From contig JANWHD010000018.1 of the NCBI GenBank assembly GCA_025450585.1, forward strand, positions 225,331 through 289,330: 64,000 nt of DNA, in the 5' to 3' direction. The notes under the pieces were generated by a model that saw only the letters and a program-made list of their open reading frames with translations, ran no database searches and was not told the origin of the DNA. This document shows, piece by piece, positions 53,999 to 63,021 of the stretch (position 1 is its first letter; the number at the start of each line of letters is the position of its first letter). This DNA is from Solirubrobacterales bacterium. Its GTDB lineage: Bacteria; Actinomycetota; Thermoleophilia; Solirubrobacterales; 70-9. Position numbers and translations under genes: made by a program.

Positions 53999-55002
53999 GG
54001 TGATTCCTCCTCTGTTGTGGAACTGCCACGGACGGCGACCGTGTGCTCCGGGCGCCAGCCGACGATTACCTCCCTCCCCTGCTCGGAGGCCGCGTCCGAT
54101 GACGTGCCCTCCACGTTCTGCCGTACGAGTTGAAGCTCTCCGCCCGCGTCGAGGGCGACCGTGTAGCGGGTCACCATCCCCGCGTAGGCGATGCCGGCGA
54201 TGTGCCCGCGCTCGGTGCGCAGGCCGTTGGCGGTGGCGCCGGGGTCGACCAGCTGGATCTTCTCGGGACGGATCGTGAAGCGCGAGCCGTCGCGCTCGAG
54301 CAGGTTGGAGACGCCGACGAAGCCGGCGACGAACTCGGTGGCCGGGTGCTCGTAGAGCTCGACCGGCGGGCTGACCTGCTCGATCCGCCCCTGGTTGAAG
54401 ACGGCGATGCGATCGCTCATCGTCAGCGCCTCGTCCTGGTCGTGGGTGACGTAGACGAAGGTGATCCCGACCTCGCCCTGGATCGCCTTCAGCTCGACCT
54501 GCATCTGCTCGCGCAGCTTCAGGTCGAGCGCGCCCAGCGGCTCGTCGAGGAGGAGCACCCTGGGCCGGTTGACGATCGCCCGTGCCAGGGCGACGCGCTG
54601 GCGCTGCCCGCCGGAGAGCTCAGCCGGCTTGCGGTCGGCGTAGCCCGGCAGGCGCACCATCTCCAGCGCCTCTTCGCTGCGGCGGGCGCGCTCGGCCTTC
54701 GCGACCTTGGCGACGCGCAGCCCGTAGGCGACGTTCTCGCCCACCGTCATGTGGGGGAAGAGGGCGTAGTCCTGGAAGACCGTGTTGACCGCGCGGTCGT
54801 ATGGCGGCACGCGATTCACGTCCTCGCCCGCAAGCTCGACCGTGCCGCCGCTGGGGTCCTCGAAGCCGGCGATCATCCGCAGCGTCGTCGTCTTCCCCGA
54901 ACCCGAAGGGCCGAGCATCGTGAAGAACTCCCCGGCCTCGATCTCGAGGCTAATTCCCGCAACCGCGACCACCTCGCCGTAGTGCTTGGTGAGGTCGGCC
55001 AA
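53995..55002 (-). CDS. potA: Spermidine/putrescine-type ABC transporter ATP-binding protein
   Basis: GPSGSGKTTTLRMIAGFEDPSGG, LSGGQRQRVALARAIVNRPRVLLLDEPLGALD, TOBE-like C-term. Confidence 0.93.
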   Translation of the reverse strand: MADLTKHYGEVVAVAGISLEIEAGEFFTMLGPSGSGKTTTLRMIAGFEDPSGGTVELAGEDVNRVPPYDRAVNTVFQDYALFPHMTVGENVAYGLRVAKVAKAERARRSEEALEMVRLPGYADRKPAELSGGQRQRVALARAIVNRPRVLLLDEPLGALDLKLREQMQVELKAIQGEVGITFVYVTHDQDEALTMSDRIAVFNQGRIEQVSPPVELYEHPATEFVAGFVGVSNLLERDGSRFTIRPEKIQLVDPGATANGLRTERGHIAGIAYAGMVTRYTVALDAGGELQLVRQNVEGTSSDAASEQGREVIVGWRPEHTVAVRGSSTTEEESP

Positions 55003-55013
55003 GCGGATGTCGG

Positions 55014-55028
55014 GTGTAGCAGCTACAC
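55014..55028. promoter_or_regulatory. Short palindrome upstream of the pot operon
   Basis: GTGTAGC-A-GCTACAC perfect 7-bp arms, 12 bp upstream of the inferred potA TTG start. Confidence 0.35.
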
Positions 55029-55069
55029 GAAAACGTTATCCGAGCGGTTGAGGAAAGCAAGGACAATCT

Positions 55070-55093
55070 CGCCCCGGCCGTTTGGCCGGGGCG
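55070..55093 (-). terminator. Intrinsic terminator for the NlpC/P60-like gene
   Basis: CGCCCCGGCC-gttt-GGCCGGGGCG downstream of the stop at 55115 on the minus strand. Confidence 0.7.
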
Positions 55094-55114
55094 GAGTACT
55101 GCCCTGCCTGAGGC

Positions 55115-55672
55115 TCAGTAACCGGCGGGGTGGCGGGCTGTGAAGCCGGCGGAGGTACGCAGGTCTTCGTGCCAGCTCGGCCCGGTGGACCCGTCGGTGT
55201 TGCCGGAGGTGTCCCAGCGGAAGCCGGCTATCACCGCGTAGGCGTGGCCGGGATTGGAGTAGACCGTGATCCAGCGACCTTCGCCGGGCAGGCCCAGATT
55301 CGCCATCGGGCCCGACGGCAGCGGGCTTTCGAGGAAGTTGCCGCCGTGCAGCGCATAGCTGACCGAGCCGGAGCAGTCGTACCCCCTGTCCCACCAGCGG
55401 GCGTGGCCGCCGCCGAAGACGTAGGGCTTGGTGCGGATCTTGTTAGCCGCGGCGATCACGGCCTTGACCTTCGGGGGAGCGGACTTGGGCGGGACGAGCA
55501 TCCCATTGTCGAGTAGCCGGCCTTTGGCAGTGGGGGTGCAGATATCCACTTCCGCCGATGAGACCCCGCCACCGTCGCAAGCGGCCGATGCGGCTCCTGG
55601 CGTCAAAGCGAGAGCCGAAAGCACCAGCCCCGTAGCAATGCCCAGCTTGAATCTATGCCTGTTGTTGCGCAA
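55115..55672 (-). CDS. Secreted NlpC/P60-like peptidoglycan hydrolase
   Basis: Signal peptide; YDCSGSVSYALHGG catalytic-Cys-like and PGHAYAVIAG His-like motifs. Confidence 0.75.
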   Translation of the reverse strand: MRNNRHRFKLGIATGLVLSALALTPGAASAACDGGGVSSAEVDICTPTAKGRLLDNGMLVPPKSAPPKVKAVIAAANKIRTKPYVFGGGHARWWDRGYDCSGSVSYALHGGNFLESPLPSGPMANLGLPGEGRWITVYSNPGHAYAVIAGFRWDTSGNTDGSTGPSWHEDLRTSAGFTARHPAGY

Positions 55673-55683
55673 ACCGATCTCCT

Positions 55684-55822
55684 TCGTCGGCCTACGGGGT
55701 TAGCTGTCGGGCTGGCGCTATAGGAGCCTGCGCCCCCGCCTGAACTAGGCGAGTTAGCCCCGAAAACGTGGTTCCCCCGCTCCCGTGGCGCCTCCAGCGC
55801 ACGGGACTCGGCGTTTCGGTTA
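55684..55822 (-). ncRNA. Cyclic di-AMP riboswitch (ydaO-yuaA leader)
   Basis: Minus strand reads ...ACGCCGAGTCCCGTGCG...GGGAGCGGGGGAACCAC...CGGGGCTAACTCG...CAGGCTCC...CCAGCCCGACAGCTAACCCCGTAGGCC, matching the remembered ydaO-type conserved core; directly upstream of the cell-wall hydrolase. Confidence 0.82.
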
Positions 55823-55948
55823 TTCGGAACGGCGGCAGTGTAGACGATCGCCCGGCGGTTTGCTCATAGAAAACAAACATTTTGTGGTCTTTCGCACTTA
55901 GCCTGCCCAGATCCTTTCGACGCCCACGGTGCTAGCTTGCGCGCTGGG

Positions 55949-56749
55949 ATGGAACTTGCCGGCAAGACAGCGCTGCTCACCGGGGCCACGGGAGGGCTTG
56001 GGCGAGCGATTGCCGAGGCGCTCGCCGGGCGTGGCGCCAAGCTGGTGCTGAGCGGCCGCAAGGCCGAGGCACTGGAGGAGCTTGCGGCCGAGCTGCCCGG
56101 TGAGGGTCACCGCGTGGTGCCCTCGGATTTGGCCGAGCCGGGCGCGGCGGAGAAGCTGGCTGCCGAGGCCGGGGACGTCGACGTTCTCGTCGCCAACGCG
56201 GGGCTGCCGGGGACCGGGCGCCTGCCCGAGTACACCAGCGAGCGGCTGGAGGGCACGCTGCGGGTCAACCTCGAGGCGCCGATGCATCTCGCCCGCGCCC
56301 TGGAGCCGGGCATGGTCGAGCGCGGCAAGGGTCACATGGTCTTCATCTCCTCGCTCTCGGGCAAGTCGGCGACGCCGCTCTCCTCCGTCTACAACGCGAC
56401 CAAGTTCGGCCTGCGCGGCTTCGCCCTAGGCCTCCGCGCCGACCTCAACCCGCTCGGCATAGGCGTCTCGATCGTCTCGCCGGGCACGATCCGCGAAGCG
56501 GGCATGTACGCCGACTCGGGTGCCGACCCGATCCCGGGCTTGGGGACTGGAACCCCTCAGCAGGTCGCGGCAGCCGTCGTCAAGGCCATCGAGCGCAACA
56601 AGGTCGAGATCTCCGTGGCTCCGGTCCAGCAGCGCCTGCTAGCCCACTTCGCCCTCGCCAGCCCCGGCATCTCGGTCAAGGTCGCCAGCGGCGAAGCCGG
56701 CCAGAAGGCCGCCGCCAGCGTCGCCTCGGGTCAGACCGACAAGCGCTAA
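55949..56749 (+). CDS. Short-chain dehydrogenase/reductase
   Basis: MELAGKTALLTGATGGLGRAIAEALAGRG; YNATKFGLRGFALGL. Confidence 0.9.
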   Translation: MELAGKTALLTGATGGLGRAIAEALAGRGAKLVLSGRKAEALEELAAELPGEGHRVVPSDLAEPGAAEKLAAEAGDVDVLVANAGLPGTGRLPEYTSERLEGTLRVNLEAPMHLARALEPGMVERGKGHMVFISSLSGKSATPLSSVYNATKFGLRGFALGLRADLNPLGIGVSIVSPGTIREAGMYADSGADPIPGLGTGTPQQVAAAVVKAIERNKVEISVAPVQQRLLAHFALASPGISVKVASGEAGQKAAASVASGQTDKR

Positions 56750-56773
56750 GCGAGGGCGAGGCGCACGTGGGCG

Positions 56774-59605
56774 TCAGGACCCGGTGACGGACAGGGCCCT
56801 GATCTCTTTGACCAGGTCCTTGCAGGGGCCAGCGCAGGACGATCCGCCAGCATGGCCCTCGCAGAGGATGGCCCGCGCGAGGGCCTTCAGGGCGCTCGTG
56901 CGATCCAAGCCCGAGAAGCTCAGCGCGATGTCGTAGCGACCGCTGACCAGGCGACCCTCGACACCGGCTCCGGGGGGAAGCTCGACCGTCACCGACCGGT
57001 CGAGCAGTTCGGTCGCGCGGCCGACGTTGGCTGCTAGGAGGACGTATGAGGCAGGGCGCGCTTCGCTGTCGAATCGGCCCCGGTGCTTGCGTCCGCTGCC
57101 GATGAACGTCTCGGCACTCTTAATGCCCGAGGCGATGTGCTCGGCGACGAGCCGCCGCAGGCGCTCGCGCGGGTTGCTGTCCTCCTTGGCCGGAGCGCGA
57201 ACCTCGATCAGAATCGACTCAGCGCCGGCCTCATCTACGACCACCATCGTCCGGCGCAACGATTTGCCCGCGTCCCCGTCCAGGTCGGCCTTCACCGAGG
57301 CAGCCGTACCCGCCTCGCACTCGATCAGCGTTACCGCGAACAGCTCCTCCGTGAACTGGGTGAGGACATCGCGGCCGACGCCGTGGAGACGCTCCACGAA
57401 CGCTGCGAGATGGTCCTCCCCGTGATCCCGGGCGAGCTGGTAGAACGGATTCATCACCACGCAGCGGATCGCGAATATCCCCGCCGCGCTTTCGTCGTAT
57501 TCCTGCTCGTGGTCGGCGCCTTTGGGGAGGAGCTTCGCGAGCAGCGGCGCCACCGATGCGAACGAGTACGTCCCGCCAGGTTGCCGGAGGCTTTCCATCT
57601 GCGTACGCGAGACGAAGAAGGGATGCCGGTAGGGCGGAACGGGTCCCGACGGGTTGCCGTCAGCCGCGTCCTGGGACGGGCGCGCGGCGTTCATCCGGGC
57701 GTGGATGCGCTGGTTGATCGTGTTGAGGTCGGCCAGGCTCCAGTTGACGGGCTCGAGTCCCTCGCCGGCGCGACGGAGCGGCCGCGCGACGAAGGTGACC
57801 ACGTTGGTGTCGGGCTCGACGACGAGCTGGAAGCCGATCGAGAGATCGTTCGCGCCGAGGTGCTCGCGCTGACCGTCCACACCGAGGCGCTCGTGCTGAG
57901 CGGCGTCGGAGTCGATCAGCTTGAGAGCGCAGGCGAACCGCCGGGCGGCCCCGAGCGTCTCGCCGACGATCCGGCCGTGGCCCTTTGCGGTCAGGGGAAT
58001 CGCCTTGTGGCCGAGCCAGACGGCGGTGGCCGCGGCGCCCGGCTTCGATCCCTCGAGCACGTACTCGCCGATGGTCTCGGGTCTCGACAGCGCCTCCGCT
58101 GCAAGCGGGTCGTCCTTCGCCTTGCCAGCGGTGCCGATGTAGGAGGCCGCCTGCGCGGTTAGCGGGCGGGTGCCGCCGTGGCGGAAGACGATCGCGCCAG
58201 CGGGGTACGGGACGTAGCCGAGCTTGTGGGGATCGACGACTGCCGAGTCGGCAGCGCCGATCGCGCCGAATGCTCGTCGAACCTCCTCGTGCAGGTCCTC
58301 ACCGACCGCGCCCTTTGCGGCGCCGGAGCCGTCCCTAAGCAGCTGGCCCTCCTCGCCGCGGCCGAAGACGGTCGCGACGTAGCCTCCCCAGGCTGCGTCG
58401 ACGTGAAGCCAAAACGGCTTCTGTTCGCGCAGCGCGAGGATCTTGTGCACGGGGTCGACCGCCCCCTCCTCGGTCGTGCCCGCGATCGCGACCACGGCGG
58501 CGAGGTACTCCTCGTCTTTCTCCTCGATCTCCGTGATGGCCGTTTCCAGCGCGTCGACGTCGACCCGGAAGCTCTCGTCCACCCGGATACTGCGCAGTCC
58601 GTCGTGGCCGTAGCCGAGCACGTCGCAGGCCTTCTGCAGGCAGTAATGGGCCGCCTCGGAGGCGAGTACGACTCCGCGCTGCAGGCTCGTCTTTGCGGAC
58701 CGGTTGAGCTCGGCGAGCGCCGCCGCGAAACCGACCGACGCTGGGTTCAGCGGGCTTCTCTCCACCGCCTCGCCGAGGAAGCTGGAGACGAGCGCGCCCT
58801 GGGCCTGCCCGCCATCGCTGAGCTCGGCGAGCAGCGCGTCGTGGAGCTCCGCCAGCAGCGATAGCTGCTCGCTGGGAGGGACGTGAAGGAGATCGGCGTC
58901 CTCGCGCGGGCGGAGTCGATCACGGAGCTCCTGCCAGGCGCCCGAGTCCACCAGGCCGGCAGTGTCGCGGGGCGGGACTCCGCGATTTTCGAGCGCCCTC
59001 ACGGCGTTCCGCCTCGGCTCTCTTCGCTCGCAGAGATCGGCGAGGACCAGCGGCAGGAACTGCGCCTGTCGCGCGACCCAGAGCGCCTCCAGGGTCGCGA
59101 CCGTGCCGCCGGAGGTGAGGTGCCCCCAGGGCGCTCCGGCCCGATTCGCGTCGCCATCGGGGAAGCCCAGCATCTGTGCGAGGAGCTCGCCGACCTCGCG
59201 CTCGAGCCCAACCGTCACCGGAGCGCCCTCGGGCGAGACGTTGTTGGGGTTGTAGAGGAGGCCGGCGAATAGGCCGAGGACGCTTGGCAGCGTCAGCTCC
59301 GAGTTCATGTGGCCGATGTAGCGGGGCGAGTAGAAGGGAAAGTCCGACTTGAGCGCGTCGAGTACGCCGTCGAGCTTGTCGGAGAGCTCGTCGAGCCAGT
59401 CGAGCTCCTCGGGGTCGCGCCAATCGCCCCGCGTCAGGAACGACTTATCCTCCGGGAAGTAGTTGCGCCGCCAGTGCACGTAGTCGTCGAAGACGCGCTC
59501 GATCAACTCTTGCCAGATGCTGGCGTTCTGTGCCTTCGGGCCGAGGAAGTAAGAGGCAAGCGGCAGGCTCTTGCCGGGATCGGCGGCGCTGGGCTCCTGG
59601 TTCAT
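56774..59605 (-). CDS. Pyridoxal-dependent decarboxylase (group II) with long C-terminal extension
   Basis: From MNQEPSAADPGKSLP (ATG 59605); WGHLTSGGTVATLEALW, HVDAAWGGY, DPHKLGYVPYPAGAIVFR. Confidence 0.88.
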   Translation of the reverse strand: MNQEPSAADPGKSLPLASYFLGPKAQNASIWQELIERVFDDYVHWRRNYFPEDKSFLTRGDWRDPEELDWLDELSDKLDGVLDALKSDFPFYSPRYIGHMNSELTLPSVLGLFAGLLYNPNNVSPEGAPVTVGLEREVGELLAQMLGFPDGDANRAGAPWGHLTSGGTVATLEALWVARQAQFLPLVLADLCERREPRRNAVRALENRGVPPRDTAGLVDSGAWQELRDRLRPREDADLLHVPPSEQLSLLAELHDALLAELSDGGQAQGALVSSFLGEAVERSPLNPASVGFAAALAELNRSAKTSLQRGVVLASEAAHYCLQKACDVLGYGHDGLRSIRVDESFRVDVDALETAITEIEEKDEEYLAAVVAIAGTTEEGAVDPVHKILALREQKPFWLHVDAAWGGYVATVFGRGEEGQLLRDGSGAAKGAVGEDLHEEVRRAFGAIGAADSAVVDPHKLGYVPYPAGAIVFRHGGTRPLTAQAASYIGTAGKAKDDPLAAEALSRPETIGEYVLEGSKPGAAATAVWLGHKAIPLTAKGHGRIVGETLGAARRFACALKLIDSDAAQHERLGVDGQREHLGANDLSIGFQLVVEPDTNVVTFVARPLRRAGEGLEPVNWSLADLNTINQRIHARMNAARPSQDAADGNPSGPVPPYRHPFFVSRTQMESLRQPGGTYSFASVAPLLAKLLPKGADHEQEYDESAAGIFAIRCVVMNPFYQLARDHGEDHLAAFVERLHGVGRDVLTQFTEELFAVTLIECEAGTAASVKADLDGDAGKSLRRTMVVVDEAGAESILIEVRAPAKEDSNPRERLRRLVAEHIASGIKSAETFIGSGRKHRGRFDSEARPASYVLLAANVGRATELLDRSVTVELPPGAGVEGRLVSGRYDIALSFSGLDRTSALKALARAILCEGHAGGSSCAGPCKDLVKEIRALSVTGS

Positions 59606-59829
59606 GGTCCTCCCTCTCCAGTCGTCGTTGCCGCCACCGTATACGTCTGCATCTCGCGGGCCGCAACCTCCGCAGTTAGGTGGTCTTATGGTTCTGTCCG
59701 TTCCCGAGTCAGCCGAGATTCCTCGCGAGCTGTGGCTGCGCAGGGGAATCGAGCCGTGGTGGAGTTCTTCGACCACGACGATTTCTCGGTCGTGAAGGCC
59801 GTCGGCTCGACGCGGTTCACTATGTCCTC

Positions 59830-60360
59830 GTGATCTCCTATTCCATGAGCCTGTCGGCCGACGGCTACATCGCCGGACCCGACGGAAGCTTCGACTGGGC
59901 GGTGCCCAGCGAGGAGCTGCACCGGTTCCACAACGAACGGGCCGCCGTGACCGACGCCCAACTGCTCGGCCGGCGCCTCTACGAGACGATGCTCGTGTGG
60001 GACACCGAGGAGTTCTCCGACCCCGTGATGGCGGAGTTCGCCGAGATCTGGCGCCCGCTCGAGAAGATCGTGTTCTCGACCACGCTGACGAGCGTCGAGG
60101 GCAGCAACCGCCTGGCCACGGGAACGCTCGAGGAGGAGATCGCCGCGCTCGGGGACCGGAGGATCGCGGTCGGCGGCGCCGGCCTTGCGGCGGAATGCAT
60201 GCGGCGCGGGCTGATCGACGAGTTCGAGCTGTTCGTCATCCCGATCGTGGTCGGTGGTGGCACGCCGTACTTCCCGCCGGACGTGCACATCGACCTCGAG
60301 CTGGTCGAGACCCGCACGTTCGGCGCGACCGTGTACTTGCATTACCGCCGGTGTGGCTAG
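59830..60360 (+). CDS. Dihydrofolate reductase/RibD C-terminal-like protein
   Basis: MISYSMSLSADGYIAGPDGSFDWAVPSEE...LGRRLYETMLVWD. Confidence 0.85.
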   Translation: MISYSMSLSADGYIAGPDGSFDWAVPSEELHRFHNERAAVTDAQLLGRRLYETMLVWDTEEFSDPVMAEFAEIWRPLEKIVFSTTLTSVEGSNRLATGTLEEEIAALGDRRIAVGGAGLAAECMRRGLIDEFELFVIPIVVGGGTPYFPPDVHIDLELVETRTFGATVYLHYRRCG

Positions 60361-60388
60361 AGGTCAACTAGCCCAGTTCACGAGCCAA

Positions 60389-60782
60389 TCAAACTCGCAC
60401 AACCGCTACGTCGTCGAAGCTAGAAAAATCGGAGTCTTGGGTGAGAATCGCAGCTCCGTGTTTCATTGCCGTCGCGGCGATCCAAGTGTCGTGGCGGCGG
60501 AGGCGGCGGCCGCGAGAACGCTCGGCTGCTGCGATGCGGGCGAAGCAGCTTGCGACCTCGGGGCCGACCGGCAGGAGAGGGTAGGTCGATTGCACTCGGG
60601 AGAGGGTGGAGAGGCGGCGAGCACGGACCTCTGAATCGGTGGCGCGCAGCACCCCTAGCTCCAGCTCCGCGACGGTGATGACCGAGACAGCGATCTTCTC
60701 GGGAAGCTCTCCGAGTTCGCGACCGGTCTCCTGGGCGATGAAGATCGAAGTGTCGGCGACTGCTTTGCTCAATCGTCGAGCT
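60389..60782 (-). CDS. PIN-domain toxin (VapC-like)
   Basis: AVADTSIFIAQETGRELGELPEKIAVSVITVAELELGVL...RRHDTWIAATAMKHGAAILTQDSDF; TTG start inferred. Confidence 0.85.
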
Positions 60783-61023
60783 CTGCGCCGCGGACGTCGT
60801 CGAGATCGTCGAGTAGGCCAGGATCGGCGGACGCTTCGTGCACGATCCGCCGAAGCTCGGAGGAGGGAACCCACGGATCGCGCTGCTCAATGTGCGGAAG
60901 GATGTCGGCGACCGGCCGGCGATTGACGGTGAGCGTCAGTCGTTCTCCGGCCTCCAGCTCGGCGACGACACTCGAGGTGGAGTTGCGAAGCTCGCGGATC
61001 GAAACGTCTCGAGCCATGTGCAC
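60769..61023 (-). CDS. Phd/YefM-type antitoxin
   Basis: MARDVSIRELRNSTSSVVAELEAGERLTLTVNRRPVADILPH. Confidence 0.88.
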   Translation of the reverse strand: MHMARDVSIRELRNSTSSVVAELEAGERLTLTVNRRPVADILPHIEQRDPWVPSSELRRIVHEASADPGLLDDLDDVRGAELDD

Positions 61024-61027
61024 AACT

Positions 61028-61044
61028 GTAGCACTAGATGCTAC
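61028..61044. promoter_or_regulatory. Palindrome upstream of phd/vapC, putative operator
   Basis: GTAGCA-ctaga-TGCTAC, 4 bp upstream of the antitoxin start. Confidence 0.55.
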
Positions 61045-61094
61045 GAGGACTCCTCCCCTTTTCGAGACGATCTAAACTCCGGTTCGTGGCAACG

Positions 61095-61733
61095 ATGGCA
61101 GCGCTTCGGCTTCGGTTCGGCGGATCAGCCGGCTGGGCGCTGATTGGCGCGACGCTTGCGCTGGCTGTCGCGGTGCTCATGCCGGCGAGGGCGGACGCCT
61201 TTGGCACCTTCGCCAACGGCGTGCTCACGATCGACGGCGGCGAGGGAAAAATCGTCCCTCGCTGCGCGAGCGACGGCGAGATCACCGTCAGCGGCGCTTT
61301 CGTCGACAACGGTCCTGTCTACTGCCGGGACCTGAGGCGGATCGAGGCTTCTTCGTCCGTGTCCACCCTCTACGACTTCTCGCAGTTGCCCGACGACCTC
61401 GGTGGCGGCCAGGGGCCGATCGAGATCCACGCCATCGCCACGGCAAGCGACCCGACCGAATACTCCAGCGACAAGTTCATCGGGGCCCCGGGTCACATCA
61501 ACGTCTTCGACGGTGGGCTCGACTTCGACTCCATCACCGGCGGCAACCTCAACGACAGGCTGAGTGGCGGCGCGGAGAGCGACAAGATCGACGGCGGGCG
61601 CGGAAACGACATTCTCCGCGGCGGCTCTGAGGCGGACAAGCTGATCGGCGGCCCCGGCCGCGACATCTTGAAGGGCGGCAGTGGGAGCGACAAGCTGATC
61701 GGCGGCCCCGGCAAGGACATCGAAAAGCAGTAG
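61095..61733 (+). CDS. Secreted RTX-like calcium-binding repeat protein
   Basis: Signal; GGNLNDRLSGGAESDKIDGGRGNDILRGGSEADKLIGGPGRDILKGGSGSDKL. Confidence 0.8.
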   Translation: MAALRLRFGGSAGWALIGATLALAVAVLMPARADAFGTFANGVLTIDGGEGKIVPRCASDGEITVSGAFVDNGPVYCRDLRRIEASSSVSTLYDFSQLPDDLGGGQGPIEIHAIATASDPTEYSSDKFIGAPGHINVFDGGLDFDSITGGNLNDRLSGGAESDKIDGGRGNDILRGGSEADKLIGGPGRDILKGGSGSDKLIGGPGKDIEKQ

Positions 61734-61757
61734 CCGGCCGGGTTGCGCCCTCGCTCC

Positions 61758-62351
61758 TCAGCGGCGGCGGTAGACGAGGTGGGTGACGTGGGGCGTGGCG
61801 CGGCTGCTAACCGGCGTCAGCTCCAGCCCCCCGGCGCCCGCGAACAGCGCCTCTCCGCCACCCGCTACGAACGGCGCCACGTGGAGCCGCAGCTCGTCGA
61901 CGTGTCCAGCGGCGAGGTACTGGTTGAGGGTGCCGGGGCCGCCGGCGATCGAGACGTCCTTCTCGCCCGCGGCCTCGCGAGCCCGCTCGAGCGCCGCGTC
62001 GATCCCGTCGGTGACGAAGTGAAAGACGGTGCCGCCCTCCATCTCGATGCTGGGGCGCGGGCGGTGGCAGAGGACGAACGTCGGCGCGTGGTAGGGCGGG
62101 TTGGGCCCCCACCAGCCCCGCCAATCGAGGTCCCACGCGCCGCGGTCGGGACCGAACATGTTGCGCCCCATCACGTAGGCGCCGGCGGTGGCGATCGCCG
62201 CGATCTCCTCGGCGTTTTCCTCCGCGTGATCGAACCTCCAGGCCTCCAGGCGGTCGGTGTCGATGTCCCCGAACGGGCGCTCCAGGCTCTGTCCCTCGCC
62301 GGCCGCGTAGCCGTCGAGCGCGATCATCATGTTTGCGGTGACCTTGGGCAT
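61758..62351 (-). CDS. Dihydrofolate reductase/RibD C-terminal-like protein
   Basis: MPKVTANMMIALDGYAAGEGQSLERPFGD...YVMGRNMFGP. Confidence 0.85.
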   Translation of the reverse strand: MPKVTANMMIALDGYAAGEGQSLERPFGDIDTDRLEAWRFDHAEENAEEIAAIATAGAYVMGRNMFGPDRGAWDLDWRGWWGPNPPYHAPTFVLCHRPRPSIEMEGGTVFHFVTDGIDAALERAREAAGEKDVSIAGGPGTLNQYLAAGHVDELRLHVAPFVAGGGEALFAGAGGLELTPVSSRATPHVTHLVYRRR

Positions 62352-62362
62352 CGTCTCTCCTC

Positions 62363-62896
62363 TCAAGACGCCGGGAGATAGGTGAGGAGAACCACCCCGG
62401 AGTCGAACCGCTTCACCTCGTCGAGCTCCATCCTGACGGTTCCCCTGTCGCCGAGCACGTGGACGTTTCCCTCGCCCCAGACGAGCGGGTTCAGGTAGAC
62501 CTCGTACTCGTCGACCAGGCCCTTCTCGGCGAGGGCGTAGGCGAACTCGCCGCTCCCGTGCATGAACAGGTCACCGTCGACCTCGTCCTTCAGCTTCGGG
62601 ATCGAGTCCCCGAGGTCCCCCTCGAGCAGGGTTGCGTTCCACTCGAGATCGCCGGACAGGGTGTTGGACCCGACGTACTTCGGCATCGAGTTGACCATGT
62701 CCGCCCACTTGCCAGACTGGCTCGGCCAGTATCCCGCCAGCCCTTCGTAGGTCTTGCGGCCCAGAACCAGCCCGCTGGATCTCGCCTGGCGCTCGAACGA
62801 GTACTCGCCGTGGTCTCCGTCCGCCTGCACCCACTCGCCGACCGGGTCTATGACGCCGTCGATGGTGGCCTGTGTTGTCGCGATCAGCGTTCCCAT
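62363..62896 (-). CDS. Dihydrofolate reductase/RibD C-terminal-like protein
   Basis: MGTLIATTQATIDGVIDPVGEWVQADGDHGEYSFERQ...LVLGRKTYEGLAGYWP. Confidence 0.85.
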   Translation of the reverse strand: MGTLIATTQATIDGVIDPVGEWVQADGDHGEYSFERQARSSGLVLGRKTYEGLAGYWPSQSGKWADMVNSMPKYVGSNTLSGDLEWNATLLEGDLGDSIPKLKDEVDGDLFMHGSGEFAYALAEKGLVDEYEVYLNPLVWGEGNVHVLGDRGTVRMELDEVKRFDSGVVLLTYLPAS

Positions 62897-62995
62897 CTCG
62901 ATTCTCCTTCGGTCACGGAGCTCCCTCTGAGCTCCTCTACCCCTGGGCCGGCAACCGACGCAAGCAAGTCCCACCCGCCTGGCGACGCGGTTGGG

Positions 62996-63021
62996 TGCTC
63001 TCCATCCTAGGATGGAGAGCA
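62996..63021. promoter_or_regulatory. 26-bp perfect palindrome overlapping the acnA RBS/start
   Basis: TGCTCTCCATCCTAGGATGGAGAGCA; the last A is the first base of the acnA ATG. Confidence 0.65.

Noticed and set aside
59606-59829. Possible gene remnant between the PLP decarboxylase and DHFR-like gene
   Set aside because: Short frames (e.g. ...AVVEFFDHDDFSVVKAVGSTRF) did not match any family I could recognise confidently.
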